From Melioribacteraceae bacterium (GTDB taxonomy: Bacteria; Bacteroidota; Ignavibacteria; Ignavibacteriales; Melioribacteraceae): a stretch of 64,000 bases of DNA. Below the pieces are notes generated by a model. That model was not told where the DNA came from, made no database searches, and worked only from the letters and a program-made list of their open reading frames with translations. Made by a program: the position numbers and the translations under genes. Shown here piece by piece: positions 53,561 through 63,567 of the stretch (its first letter is position 1; each line of letters opens with the position of its first letter). The DNA lies in assembly GCA_019638015.1 (NCBI GenBank), contig JAHBUP010000001.1, forward strand, positions 744,001 to 808,000, given 5' to 3'.

Positions 53561-54412
53561 ATGTTTAAGTATTACAGATTCATAACTATCATAGTCCTAT
53601 TCTTTGGCGGTTTGGCTTTTGGTCAAACAATCAGTGTAATGACCTATAATCTTCGTTATGATAACCCAAATGACGGTGAAAATAGATGGGATAATCGTAA
53701 AGAGTTTATTCTAAGCCAAATTAATTATTATGATCCCGATATAATTGGAACACAAGAGGGATTGAAGCATCAACTTGAATGGCTGGATGAAAATTTGGCA
53801 GATTTTCAATATGAGGGAGTTGGAAGAGATATTGGAAGATCTACCGGTCCGGGAGAGCATTCGGCAATTTTCTATAATAAAAATAAATTTAGATTATTAA
53901 AGACAAATACTTTCTGGCTTTCGGAAATGCCATGGAAGCCATCAAAAGGATGGGATGCTTCGCTCAATAGGGTATGTACTTCAATTTTGTTTGAGAATGT
54001 TTTAACAAAACAGAATTTTTGGGTATTCAATCTTCACCTCGATCACAAAGGAATAATAGCGCGTGAAAAATCGGTTGATTTAGTTATTGATATGATATCA
54101 AAATTTAATACGGATAATTATCCCTCAATTTTGATGGGAGATTTTAATCTAACTCCTCAACAATCACCAATTCAAAAGTTAACCAGTGTTTTTAATGATA
54201 CAAGAGCAATTAGCATTTCAAAACCATTTGGTCCTTACGAAACATATTGTGGCTGGGACATTTGCGTTCCCCCTTCAAATAGAATTGACTACATTTTTAC
54301 AAGCAAGAATAACATTATCGTGAATAAATATGCTGTTTTGATTGATATATTTAATCAGCGCTATCCGTCAGATCATCTTCCAGTTTTAGTAAATATTTCT
54401 CTGAAAAATTAA
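53561..54412 (+). CDS. Exported endonuclease/exonuclease/phosphatase (EEP) family phosphodiesterase
   Basis: 283 residues from ATG 53561. The frame is open from 53450, but the ATG begins a proper signal peptide (FKYYRFITIIVLFFGGLAFGQ). EEP motifs are complete: VMTYNLRYDN, GTQEGLKHQL, NLHLDHKG, MGDFNL, RIDYIFTS and SDHLPV. The family includes sphingomyelinases, inositol-phosphate phosphatases and nucleases. Its length and export match many Bacteroidota EEP proteins in carbohydrate or phosphate loci. It lies 10 bp before the oxidoreductase gene. Confidence 0.92.
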   Translation: MFKYYRFITIIVLFFGGLAFGQTISVMTYNLRYDNPNDGENRWDNRKEFILSQINYYDPDIIGTQEGLKHQLEWLDENLADFQYEGVGRDIGRSTGPGEHSAIFYNKNKFRLLKTNTFWLSEMPWKPSKGWDASLNRVCTSILFENVLTKQNFWVFNLHLDHKGIIAREKSVDLVIDMISKFNTDNYPSILMGDFNLTPQQSPIQKLTSVFNDTRAISISKPFGPYETYCGWDICVPPSNRIDYIFTSKNNIIVNKYAVLIDIFNQRYPSDHLPVLVNISLKN

Positions 54413-54422
54413 GGAAAGTTAA

Positions 54423-55826
54423 ATGGACTCAAATAGAAGAGAGTTTATCAAAAAAATAGGATTAAGCAGCGCAGCTGTTGCTGTAGGATCAGCAGTTCTT
54501 AATTCTATTAAAGCTAGCCCCAAAACAGGTTCACAAATATACTCCACAAATGCGATGCATTACGATAGAATAATTGGAGCAAACGACCGTGTATCAGTTG
54601 GTGTTATTGGGTTCTCGGACCGTTTTAAAGATACACTGAGTAATGCATTTTTTGCAAATGCCAAAGAGTTGAATATGGAATTTTCAGCTCTCTCGGATAT
54701 ATGGAATGAACGTAGAGAAAATGGAGTAAATTTTTTGAATAGAAATCAAGCAGGCAAAGTAACAGGCTATAGGAATAATGAAGAACTATATGAAAAATCT
54801 AAAGTTGATGCCGTAATAATTAGCACCGCAGATTTTCAGCACGCATATCATGCAACTGAGGCAGTTAGAGCAGGCAGAGATGCTTATGTTGAAAAACCAT
54901 TAGCTGAATCGATGGAAGACAATAAGATGGCATTGAATGCTGTTAGAGAGACAAAAAAAATTGTCCAAATCGGATCGCAAAGAAGAAGTGGACCAAATTA
55001 TAAGACTGCTGAAAAATTTATTAAATCTGGTAAATTCGGGGCAATTAAATTTGCTGAGATGTCGTGGAATGTGAATCAACCTGACCGCTGGCGGCGCCCG
55101 GATTTAGTTGCAAAATTAAAAGAGAGTGATGTTGATTGGAAACGTTATCTAATCAATAGAGAAAAGGTAAATTTTGATCCGCGGCTTTATCTAGAATATA
55201 GATTGTTCTGGCCCTATTCTTCTGGCATTCCGGGGCAGTGGATGTGTCATCAAATTGATACGGTACATTGGTTTACTGGATTTAACTTTCCATTAAGCGT
55301 AATAGCCGGTGGAGGAATTTACATGTGGAACGATGGCAGAAAAAATGCTGATACCCTAACAGCAATTTTAGAATATGGCCCTCAAAATGACCTTGATCCC
55401 ACAAAAAGATTTCAGGTTAATTACACTTCCCGTTTTTCAAACTCTGCGGGGGGAACAAAGGAAATCTATTATTCTAACGGCGGAGAATTGAACTTAGACA
55501 CAAATAAGGTTACTCCAAATGGGGGATTGTTAAAAAATCATGCTGAAAGGTATCCTCAATTTGGGTTGAAAGAAAATTTACTTCCAGAATTTACATTAGC
55601 CGATGATTCCGTAAAAACTATTACAGACGCCAATCAAGGATCTGATGCCATGACTACGGCTCACATGAGAAATTGGATGGAATGTATTAGAAGCCGTAAA
55701 GAACCCAACGCTCCAATTGAAGCAGGTTACAATCACTCTGTTGCAAGTCTGATGGTTACAGAGTCACTCTTAAGAGGAAGAAAAGTGGTTTTTGACCCTA
55801 TCAACCAGGAAATTAAAAATGCTTGA
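54423..55826 (+). CDS. Gfo/Idh/MocA family oxidoreductase with Tat signal
   Basis: 467 residues. The N-terminus NRREFIKKIGLSSAAVAVG is a twin-arginine signal, so the protein should be exported folded with bound NAD(P). The Rossmann part has VSVGVIGFSD, and the family motif appears as DAYVEKPLAES. A C-terminal sheet domain carries the substrate site. Exported members of this family oxidise or transform glycosides, including 3-keto chemistry that would suit the DUF1080 protein at 38717. It is the last gene before a strong terminator. Confidence 0.9.
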   Translation: MDSNRREFIKKIGLSSAAVAVGSAVLNSIKASPKTGSQIYSTNAMHYDRIIGANDRVSVGVIGFSDRFKDTLSNAFFANAKELNMEFSALSDIWNERRENGVNFLNRNQAGKVTGYRNNEELYEKSKVDAVIISTADFQHAYHATEAVRAGRDAYVEKPLAESMEDNKMALNAVRETKKIVQIGSQRRSGPNYKTAEKFIKSGKFGAIKFAEMSWNVNQPDRWRRPDLVAKLKESDVDWKRYLINREKVNFDPRLYLEYRLFWPYSSGIPGQWMCHQIDTVHWFTGFNFPLSVIAGGGIYMWNDGRKNADTLTAILEYGPQNDLDPTKRFQVNYTSRFSNSAGGTKEIYYSNGGELNLDTNKVTPNGGLLKNHAERYPQFGLKENLLPEFTLADDSVKTITDANQGSDAMTTAHMRNWMECIRSRKEPNAPIEAGYNHSVASLMVTESLLRGRKVVFDPINQEIKNA

Positions 55827-55858
55827 AATTATTAGATGGTGCTGATTTAAGCATTATT

Positions 55859-55893
55859 GAGACCCGGTTTTCTCCTATTCCGGGTCTCTTTTA
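55859..55893 (+). terminator. Intrinsic terminator after the oxidoreductase gene
   Basis: GAGACCCGG (55859-55867) pairs with CCGGGTCTC (55880-55888), loop of 12 bases, followed by TTTT. It closes the cluster that begins at larC. Confidence 0.88.
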
Positions 55894-56133
55894 ATTTGGC
55901 AGCCTAACGCTAATATCACAAACTCCAACCGATCAGTAAAAATTCTAAAATACATTACTGCAGAAACTCCCCATAAGTGCACCCAACATTTCAGCTCCCA
56001 TTTTTCAGCTAAACTATTGTACCTAAAAATTGAATAGGGGGACAATTATTACACATTAATTTTTTTTAGAATTAATATGTCGGAGAATAGATTTAATGAG
56101 TATCTAAAACTAATAGCCCAATAAGAGGAATAA
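55894..56133. other. Non-coding region upstream of the GH31 gene
   Basis: With the terminator before it, this gives 307 bp without a gene. It is AT-rich and contains a weak inverted repeat, ATTAATT (56055-56061) and AATTAAT (56070-56076). No coding frame is visible. The promoter of the GH31 gene probably lies here. Confidence 0.35.
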
Positions 56134-59100
56134 ATGAAAAACCCAAAACGTAAATCCCGATTATCCATCTTCGCTATCGTTTTTATTGGTTTTTTTAATT
56201 TAAATGCCAGCTTTGCCTTTAATTCCGAAGAGGATGAAGGATATAAAAAAAGTGGAATTGAAAAAGTTTTAACTTATTCTATTAATGACTATGGGATTAA
56301 TATTGTTGGTGCAACAAATAGTAATGTTGATACAATTTACGCTAACATTTCATTCCCTTTTACAGATGTTCTTCGCTTTCAGCTTACCCACAGAACAAAT
56401 AAAATTGAATATGGAAAAAGTGAAAAATTTAAGGTTGAAGAGACTTCGACGCTTATAAAATTTTTTACGCCAAGCGTAAATTTATTGATCGATAAAAACA
56501 GTTATCGTATTTCAATTCAGCGAAAGGAAGAACTACTTTTTTCGCAAGAAGTCTTCCTTTTACAAAATTCCCACAATAATAAATTCAGTATTGTTACAGA
56601 GATGGGAAAGGAGGAACATTTTTACGGGTTCGGTGAAAAGTTTAATGGTCTAGATCAGAGAGGTAAAAATGTGGTGATGGAATTGGATGATGCATATATG
56701 TCCGAAAATCATCTGACATATAAATCGATTCCATTCTTTATCTCTTCAAAAAAATATGGGGTGCTTGTTAATTCTACAAAACGTGTTGTTTTTAATATGG
56801 GTAATTTAAAACAAACGGAATATGATTTCGAAAATCCAGCTCCTGTAATTGATTATTATATTTTTAGCAATGAAGATCCGTTAGAAATAATGAGGCAGTA
56901 TACAAGTATTTCCGGAAGATCTCCATTAGTTCCTAAATGGTCGCTCGAACCATGGTTATCGCGTAGGAGAATCACAGGCTGGAATTCTCCCAAGAATGCT
57001 GAAGCTGATATTGATATGATTATTAAGCATGGTTTTAGATTGGGCGTAATATTATGGGAAGGTATTAGGGTTATGTTTGAAGAGCCTCGACAAACAGATA
57101 TGTTAAAACTTTCCGATAAGTGGCATCGTTTGGGTCTGAAGCAAGTTTCATGGGATTATTCTGGACATATCCATAAAGATACCCACCTTATTCAACCTGT
57201 TAAAAAAGATTACTTCCTTCAATTTAAAGATGGAGAATTTTGTTTAGGACATAGAACTGGAGCAAATGTTTATATCAATCCAACTAATAAGGAAGCGATG
57301 GATTGGTGGGTAAAAAATTTGTACGAAATTAGATTCTTGAACAAAAATGGTTTAGCTAGCCCAAACGCTTGGAACCTTGATGGTGTAAAAATTGATTTCT
57401 GCGAACTTTTCCCGAAGCATGCTGACAGCTTATTGAATGTTGATAATTCTATTGGGATGCATAATTTTCAATCTGTGTCATTCTCTGAGCAAATTTATAA
57501 TTGGCTTCAAACTGTAAAACCTGATGGTGGAATAACCTGGGTTAGAGGAGGAGGGCTTGGGCTTCAAAAGGTAGGTTTTGCTTGGGGAGGTGATAGAGGA
57601 CGAACATTTGACCAGCTCAGAGGAACTGTAGTTGCATCGCTGGGGGTTTCCGTTTGTGGAGTTTCTTTAATTGGTCATGATTTGGGAGGTTACCGTGGAG
57701 GTAATTCATTAATAGAAAGAAAAGTATTTATTCGCGGGGTTCAATATGCCGCATTCAGTCCATCTTTTCATGATCATGGCAGTGCACCGGGACCTTGGGA
57801 ACAGAATGAATATGGAATTGATAATTATCGTTTCTATTCAAGAGTACGGTATAACATTCTCCCCTATTTATATAATTACGTCAAAGTTTCGCATGATATA
57901 GGGATACCATTAATGCGCACATTATTCATGCATCATCCGAACGACAAAAAAACTTATAGCATCGATGATGAATATTATTTGGGAGAAGATCTTTTAGTTG
58001 CACCAATTTTAACCGAGGCAAATGAAAGAAGTATCTATTTGCCGGAAGGAAAGTGGATCAGTTTTTGGGACCAATCAAAGTTTGAGGGTAATAACAATAT
58101 AAACTACAAAACTGAATTAAATCGAATCCCGGTTTTTGCTAAAGCGGGGACAATATTACCCTTAGAATTAAATGACGAAATGGAGATAGGAGGAATTTTT
58201 CCTCATGATCAGAAAAATAGTTTACTGCTTTCCTTTAGAATGTTTGATGGGGAGAGAGCGAAATTATCCTTGTTTCATAATTCGAATGATATTGAAATAT
58301 CAAAAAGTAAAAAGGGCAGTAGAATAATTGCAGAAGTAAAAAATATAACTCAAAAATTTGGTCTTTTGTTTGATGGAATTATGCCAATCAAGGTATCTGT
58401 AAATGGTCAAGAATCAGCTAACCTAAACGATGAAAAATTTAGTGAAGCATCTGACGGTTGGATCTTCAATAAAAAATTTAATCAGCTGCTGATCAAAGTA
58501 AATCACAAGACCGGTGAAAATAATTATAAAATTGAGATTGATGAATTTGTTATTCATGAATTCGATAAGAGTAATTCATCTTTAAATAAATTAAACAAAC
58601 CCATAATTCAAAATAGTGATGCATGGGAGAATGCGGTCGATATATCATTTTCATCTGATAGAAATGCTGAACATTATTTAGTGAAGTACTGGAAAGAGAA
58701 TACTCCTCAAAACTTCATCTCGGTAAAAGTTGCACAGTCCCCAATTACAATTCGGAATCTTAAAAATGGTGAAAAATATTGTTTCACGGTTATAGCTGTT
58801 AATGATAATTTAAAATCGGACGAATCAGAAATTTCAACTGCAATACCTGAAAAGAAGAATTCATTTTTTAAACCTAAGAATGGGGATCTATTTTTAAATG
58901 CAGAAAGATATTTAAGAAAAATATCCGCTAGTGACTCGTCAGTAAATTATACTTATGGTTTATCAATTCCCGAAAAAAATAATTATTCGGTTTGGTTAAA
59001 GGTTCAGAAAGGGCATTCCCACTTTTTATATTATAGATGGTATAAAATAGGTGAAGTTGAATTTAGCGAAGGAATAAATTATTTCACACTTCATGCACGT

Positions 59101-59238
59101 ACTGAAGATATACAACCCGGAATTTTTTATTTCTCAAATGATAAAGAGGCAAGTCCAAGTTTGAAAGAAGAGCAATTTGGTGATTATGATGAGATGAATT
59201 TCAACATTCAAAATGAAAAAACTTTATACTATAGGTAG
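56134..59238 (+). CDS. Exported GH31 family alpha-glycosidase with C-terminal fibronectin-like part
   Basis: 1034 residues. A signal peptide ends near ASFAF. The N-terminal galactose-mutarotase-like region contains YGFGEKFNGLDQRG. The barrel carries the nucleophile region NLDGVKIDF (Asp421), probable acid/base Asp487 in GGDRGRTFDQL, and IGHDLGGYRGG. A fibronectin III-like segment follows (about 830-910), then a C-terminal sandwich. GH31 enzymes are alpha-glucosidases, alpha-xylosidases, sulfoquinovosidases or transglycosylases; the substrate cannot be read reliably. It is followed 159 bp later by a hybrid sensor-regulator. Confidence 0.9.
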   Translation: MKNPKRKSRLSIFAIVFIGFFNLNASFAFNSEEDEGYKKSGIEKVLTYSINDYGINIVGATNSNVDTIYANISFPFTDVLRFQLTHRTNKIEYGKSEKFKVEETSTLIKFFTPSVNLLIDKNSYRISIQRKEELLFSQEVFLLQNSHNNKFSIVTEMGKEEHFYGFGEKFNGLDQRGKNVVMELDDAYMSENHLTYKSIPFFISSKKYGVLVNSTKRVVFNMGNLKQTEYDFENPAPVIDYYIFSNEDPLEIMRQYTSISGRSPLVPKWSLEPWLSRRRITGWNSPKNAEADIDMIIKHGFRLGVILWEGIRVMFEEPRQTDMLKLSDKWHRLGLKQVSWDYSGHIHKDTHLIQPVKKDYFLQFKDGEFCLGHRTGANVYINPTNKEAMDWWVKNLYEIRFLNKNGLASPNAWNLDGVKIDFCELFPKHADSLLNVDNSIGMHNFQSVSFSEQIYNWLQTVKPDGGITWVRGGGLGLQKVGFAWGGDRGRTFDQLRGTVVASLGVSVCGVSLIGHDLGGYRGGNSLIERKVFIRGVQYAAFSPSFHDHGSAPGPWEQNEYGIDNYRFYSRVRYNILPYLYNYVKVSHDIGIPLMRTLFMHHPNDKKTYSIDDEYYLGEDLLVAPILTEANERSIYLPEGKWISFWDQSKFEGNNNINYKTELNRIPVFAKAGTILPLELNDEMEIGGIFPHDQKNSLLLSFRMFDGERAKLSLFHNSNDIEISKSKKGSRIIAEVKNITQKFGLLFDGIMPIKVSVNGQESANLNDEKFSEASDGWIFNKKFNQLLIKVNHKTGENNYKIEIDEFVIHEFDKSNSSLNKLNKPIIQNSDAWENAVDISFSSDRNAEHYLVKYWKENTPQNFISVKVAQSPITIRNLKNGEKYCFTVIAVNDNLKSDESEISTAIPEKKNSFFKPKNGDLFLNAERYLRKISASDSSVNYTYGLSIPEKNNYSVWLKVQKGHSHFLYYRWYKIGEVEFSEGINYFTLHARTEDIQPGIFYFSNDKEASPSLKEEQFGDYDEMNFNIQNEKTLYYR

Positions 59239-59397
59239 CGCAATTGTATTAACAAATTAGCACTTTTTTGATAAACCCAATAAATATTTACTATTTTGAA
59301 CGGGTAAAATCTTATTAATAAATAGGGTTTAAGTTCATTAATCAAATTGGAAACACATAGTAATTGTAAATATTAATTTTCTCAAACAGGTCAATCA

Positions 59398-62300
59398 TTG
59401 AAAGTCATTCTAAAATTTAAAAATTGCTTAGGTAATTCAACACACTTTTCAAGTGAGTATGGGTTATCTAATAAACTATTCGCTACATTATTTATTTTAT
59501 TTTTAGTTGCGTTTATTCAGCCAAAATTATTTGCCGATGCAATCAATAATTACACTCCAAAGTATTCAAATCCATTTACCGAGCCTTGGCGCTGGCAAGG
59601 ATTTCCTGAATTAATTGGGAAAGGGTGCCGTGTTATGGTTGAGGATCCAAATGGTCATTTGTGGTTTGGAATTAATGGAGGCGTGCTCAAATATGATGGA
59701 ATGAATTGGAAGCATTACCCTATCTCAGAGGATTCGGCGGAAATACCGGTTGTATCATTATGTATTGTGAGCGATGGCTCGCTTTACGCCGGTTCTTCAA
59801 AAGGTGTGAGTGTTTTAAAAAATGGAAAGTTTAATGATTTAAAGTTAGATCTGAATTTTGGTGATCAATTGGAGCACCCTTATAATAAGGTGCCAATAAT
59901 AGAAGCGTCTGATAAAAGTATTTGGATTGGGAGCCATCAAGGCGCTATACGGGTTAAGGACAATAAAATTTCTCTCTATAGAGAGAATGGAATTTATTCT
60001 GCTCCGGCAAAATTTGGGGAGTTAAAGAATCAACCTCAGTTTGATGTATATAGTATATTCGAAGATAGGGGAGGCAAATTATGGTTTGGCATGCGAGACG
60101 GCCGAATCTATCAATTTATACATAATAAAAAAAATAGTTTGGAAAAACCGGTTTGGTATAGAGTAGATATGGAGAAAGGTTATCTAACCACAAAATTTCC
60201 TCTAATAAAAATTACTAGTAAGGGAATTGTATATATAGTAAGCGGACAAAATGATGGTGGCATTAATATTCGAAATGGACAAAGATGGTCTTTGTTCAAA
60301 GCAAAACAACAATTTGGAATTGATGACCTTTATTCTGATGTGGTTGAACTTCAAGATGGGTCTGTATGCGTTTCTGGTGTTGGAAGACTTTTAGTTTACA
60401 ATTCCGGTAATTGGAAAATGTATGAAAGTACTAATCTTCCATTTGCATCAAATCGAATTATACTTTATGAGACGAGCGATCAAAACTTGTTTATAATCGG
60501 CTTAGGTAATGAAGTATGGAGAATTGAATTATCCAATAAAAGATGGGCGACTTTAAAAGGAATTAGTTTTCAAGCAGAGGATAATGCTGGGAATAAATGG
60601 TTTATTACAGTTGATGGTTCTATTGTTAAGAGCGATTCAAAAATGAAGCGATGGGTAAATTACAGTAAATATGATGGGGTAATAGATGTACCTGTTGCAT
60701 TATTTGTTTCTAATAATGGCTTAATTTGGGTAGCCGGTAGTGATAAACAGAATGCGGCTACTGCTTGTTTTGACGGTCAAAAATGGGTTAAGCAAATTCA
60801 TCCAAAACTTGGATGGGGAATTGACCGCCGTGCTGTTTTTGAAGCATCGGACGGTTCATTGTGGTTTGGTTCTGCCTCAGATATTTCAACAGCAAAAGGG
60901 CAAAGAGGAGGTCTTGTTAGATATTACAATATCGATAATCCCGAAAAAATCAATTTTGAATATCATTATTCAGATGAGAATTTTAAGCTAACAGGGATTT
61001 ATGGTATTGGTGAAACAGCTGATGGTACAATTTGGGTAGGGCAGTTAGGGTTTTATAAATTAGAAAAGAAAAACCAAAAATGGAGCCGAATTCTTACACC
61101 AGCAGGATTAAATGCAAGTTTTATTGATTGTATCGGTACATCTCCAACCGGAGATATTTGGGTTGGTACCAGGACTAATGGAGTATATTTCCTAAATCAC
61201 TTGACAGGTCAGTGGAATCATTATACTGTTGATGATGGATTATCGAGTAATACGATTATTAATATTTTTGTGGAGTCGAACGATAATGTTTGGGTTGCTA
61301 CGAACCGTGATATTTCTCATTTCGATGGACTTAACTGGACCAAAAATTCATTTCATAGTTTTTTAAAACCAAAAATGGATGGGATTTCAGTAAAATCTAC
61401 CAAGGATGGAGGTTTGTGGGTTGATCAGAATCTTCCATCATGGTACAGAAAAGGATTATATACTGATACTTTTTTAGGCGATACTGAAGATAATTTTATG
61501 ACAACACTTTATTATACCGATAAAGATCCACCCCAAACTATAATAACTTTTTCTCAAGCAAAAATTGCTCAACCTGGTAACGTTATTTTATCATGGACTG
61601 CAAATGATCCCTGGAAATTAACACCGGTTGAACAAATTCAATATTCTTACAGAATAGATAATGGCGAATGGTCGAGCTATACTTATAAAACCAGTGATAT
61701 ATTCTTGTCTCTATCGGCAGGAGAACATACATTTGAAGTAAAAGCCAGAGATAAAGATTTTAATGTGGATCCAACGCCTGCTAAAATTACTTTTTATGTT
61801 ACACCTCCCACATGGGCTCAGCCATGGTTTATTTTGTTGATATTCAGTTTTCTCGCAATCATAACATTTTTTATAATTCATCTTTACAGACGAAATCAAA
61901 TTATCCAAAGAATGTCTGAAACTAAAGTTCGTCTTTTTGCTAACATTTCACATGAATTACGAACTCCATTAACTTTAATAATGGGTCCACTTATTAAAGT
62001 ACTGGAATCACCAAATTTGAGCAATGAACTTAAAAAGCCATTAAATCTGGTGAATAGAAATTGCCACCGGCTGCTGAGGTTGATCAATCAAGTGTTGGAT
62101 TTTAGGAAAATGGAAGCGGGGCAATTAAAGTTTGAACCGAAACGTGGAGATATTATAGAATTTTTGAGAGAAGAAGTTGCAGTATTCAATGAACTTGCTG
62201 AATCCAAAAAAATTGACTTAAAAATAATTACTGAGATTGAAAGACTCGAAATTTGGTTTGACCCCGATAAGCTAGAGAAAATAATTTTTAATTTATTATC

Positions 62301-63567
62301 CAATGCCATGAAGTTTACACCTCATCATGGTTCGGTATCAGTTTTAATTAATAAAATCGACACGAGCAAGTCATGCTCATTCGATACTGGAGTAGGCAGG
62401 ATCATTAAATTCAGCGAATGGCTCGAAATATTAATTAAGGATAACGGAATTGGAATTTCGAGAAGAAATTTGGAGAAAATATTCGACCGGTTTTATCAGG
62501 TACAAGATCATCATAAAACTGCTGTAGGCGGTACAGGCATTGGATTGTCGGTGACCAAAGAAATGGTAAAAATTCATGGGGGTAAAATTAGAGTAGATAG
62601 CTCGGAGGGAATTGGAACTTCATTCATAATTAATCTCCCTATTATTTACGAAGAAATTTTTGAGAAAGCAGTTGAACAGGATTTTGTGGATAAATCTGAA
62701 TTCATAAAACTCAAATTCCCCGAAAATGATTTTACCGAAATAAATGAGAATTCGGATACTGAATTGCAAAACAAGGAGGGAAAAAGCAAAATACTTATAG
62801 TTGAAGATCATGCCGACATGAGAGAATACCTGAGGGAAGAACTCGAAGATAAATATGAAATTTTGGATGCTGTAAATGGTGAAGATGGATTGAAAAAAGC
62901 TTTAACCTTTGGGCCTGATTTAATATTGAGTGATATTATGATGCCTCAGATGGATGGAATTGAGTTTTGTAAAAAAATTAAAACCGATGAGAGAACCAGC
63001 CACATTGCAATAATTTTACTTACAGCCCGTTCCTCTCAAGAACATAAAATTGAAGGTTTTGAAACAGGTGCGGACGATTATATTGTAAAACCGTTTCATT
63101 CAAAAGAACTTCAGATCAAGATTCATAATATTATTGAGACACGAAAAAGGCTGCGTGAAAAGTTTAGCAAATTATTGCAGATTGAACCAAGCAGTATTGA
63201 GATTACTTCCGTTGATCAGAAATTTCTGAAAAGGGCAATCGACTTAATCGAGAAGCATATTGATGATACAGAATTTAGTGTGGAGGTGTTCAGTAAAGAG
63301 ATTGGGATGAGCCGCGTTAGCTTGTACAATAAGTTGAAATCGCTAACTAATTATTCGGTGCAAGAATTTATTTTTGCCATACGTTTAAAAAGAGCCGCTC
63401 AATTACTTCGTGAATCAGGTATGAGTGTTACAGAGATTGCCTATAATGTAGGATTTAAAGATCCATCACACTTTAGCAAATTATTCAAGAAACAATTTGG
63501 TGTTTCACCAAAATCTTATGTAGGTGGTAATACTGAGCAAAGTAAATCGGCTAATCAACAATTATGA
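59398..63567 (+). CDS. Hybrid two-component sensor kinase / response regulator / AraC activator (HTCS)
   Basis: 1389 residues in one chain. It starts at TTG 59398, the only usable start before the signal anchor (KLFATLFILFLVAF). The periplasmic sensor has repeated two-component propeller blades (about 60-690, with motifs such as DPNGHLWFGINGGVLKYDG) and a Y_Y_Y domain (about 720-800). A membrane helix follows (about 806-828), then HisKA with His852 (NISHELRTPLT), HATPase with DNGIGIS and GGTGIGLSV, a receiver with Asp1179 (LILSDIMMPQMDG) and an AraC helix-turn-helix (about 1285-1385). HTCS proteins sense glycan fragments and activate adjacent utilisation genes, so this one probably controls the flanking GH31 and esterase genes. 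Confidence 0.96.
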   Translation: MKVILKFKNCLGNSTHFSSEYGLSNKLFATLFILFLVAFIQPKLFADAINNYTPKYSNPFTEPWRWQGFPELIGKGCRVMVEDPNGHLWFGINGGVLKYDGMNWKHYPISEDSAEIPVVSLCIVSDGSLYAGSSKGVSVLKNGKFNDLKLDLNFGDQLEHPYNKVPIIEASDKSIWIGSHQGAIRVKDNKISLYRENGIYSAPAKFGELKNQPQFDVYSIFEDRGGKLWFGMRDGRIYQFIHNKKNSLEKPVWYRVDMEKGYLTTKFPLIKITSKGIVYIVSGQNDGGINIRNGQRWSLFKAKQQFGIDDLYSDVVELQDGSVCVSGVGRLLVYNSGNWKMYESTNLPFASNRIILYETSDQNLFIIGLGNEVWRIELSNKRWATLKGISFQAEDNAGNKWFITVDGSIVKSDSKMKRWVNYSKYDGVIDVPVALFVSNNGLIWVAGSDKQNAATACFDGQKWVKQIHPKLGWGIDRRAVFEASDGSLWFGSASDISTAKGQRGGLVRYYNIDNPEKINFEYHYSDENFKLTGIYGIGETADGTIWVGQLGFYKLEKKNQKWSRILTPAGLNASFIDCIGTSPTGDIWVGTRTNGVYFLNHLTGQWNHYTVDDGLSSNTIINIFVESNDNVWVATNRDISHFDGLNWTKNSFHSFLKPKMDGISVKSTKDGGLWVDQNLPSWYRKGLYTDTFLGDTEDNFMTTLYYTDKDPPQTIITFSQAKIAQPGNVILSWTANDPWKLTPVEQIQYSYRIDNGEWSSYTYKTSDIFLSLSAGEHTFEVKARDKDFNVDPTPAKITFYVTPPTWAQPWFILLIFSFLAIITFFIIHLYRRNQIIQRMSETKVRLFANISHELRTPLTLIMGPLIKVLESPNLSNELKKPLNLVNRNCHRLLRLINQVLDFRKMEAGQLKFEPKRGDIIEFLREEVAVFNELAESKKIDLKIITEIERLEIWFDPDKLEKIIFNLLSNAMKFTPHHGSVSVLINKIDTSKSCSFDTGVGRIIKFSEWLEILIKDNGIGISRRNLEKIFDRFYQVQDHHKTAVGGTGIGLSVTKEMVKIHGGKIRVDSSEGIGTSFIINLPIIYEEIFEKAVEQDFVDKSEFIKLKFPENDFTEINENSDTELQNKEGKSKILIVEDHADMREYLREELEDKYEILDAVNGEDGLKKALTFGPDLILSDIMMPQMDGIEFCKKIKTDERTSHIAIILLTARSSQEHKIEGFETGADDYIVKPFHSKELQIKIHNIIETRKRLREKFSKLLQIEPSSIEITSVDQKFLKRAIDLIEKHIDDTEFSVEVFSKEIGMSRVSLYNKLKSLTNYSVQEFIFAIRLKRAAQLLRESGMSVTEIAYNVGFKDPSHFSKLFKKQFGVSPKSYVGGNTEQSKSANQQL

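Noticed and set aside
56031-56048. GAATAGGGGGACAA upstream of the GH31 gene, resembling an inverted copy of the TTGTCCCTATTC end
   Set aside because: It needs two inserted bases to match and no flanking similarity to the insertion sequence is present, so chance is more likely.
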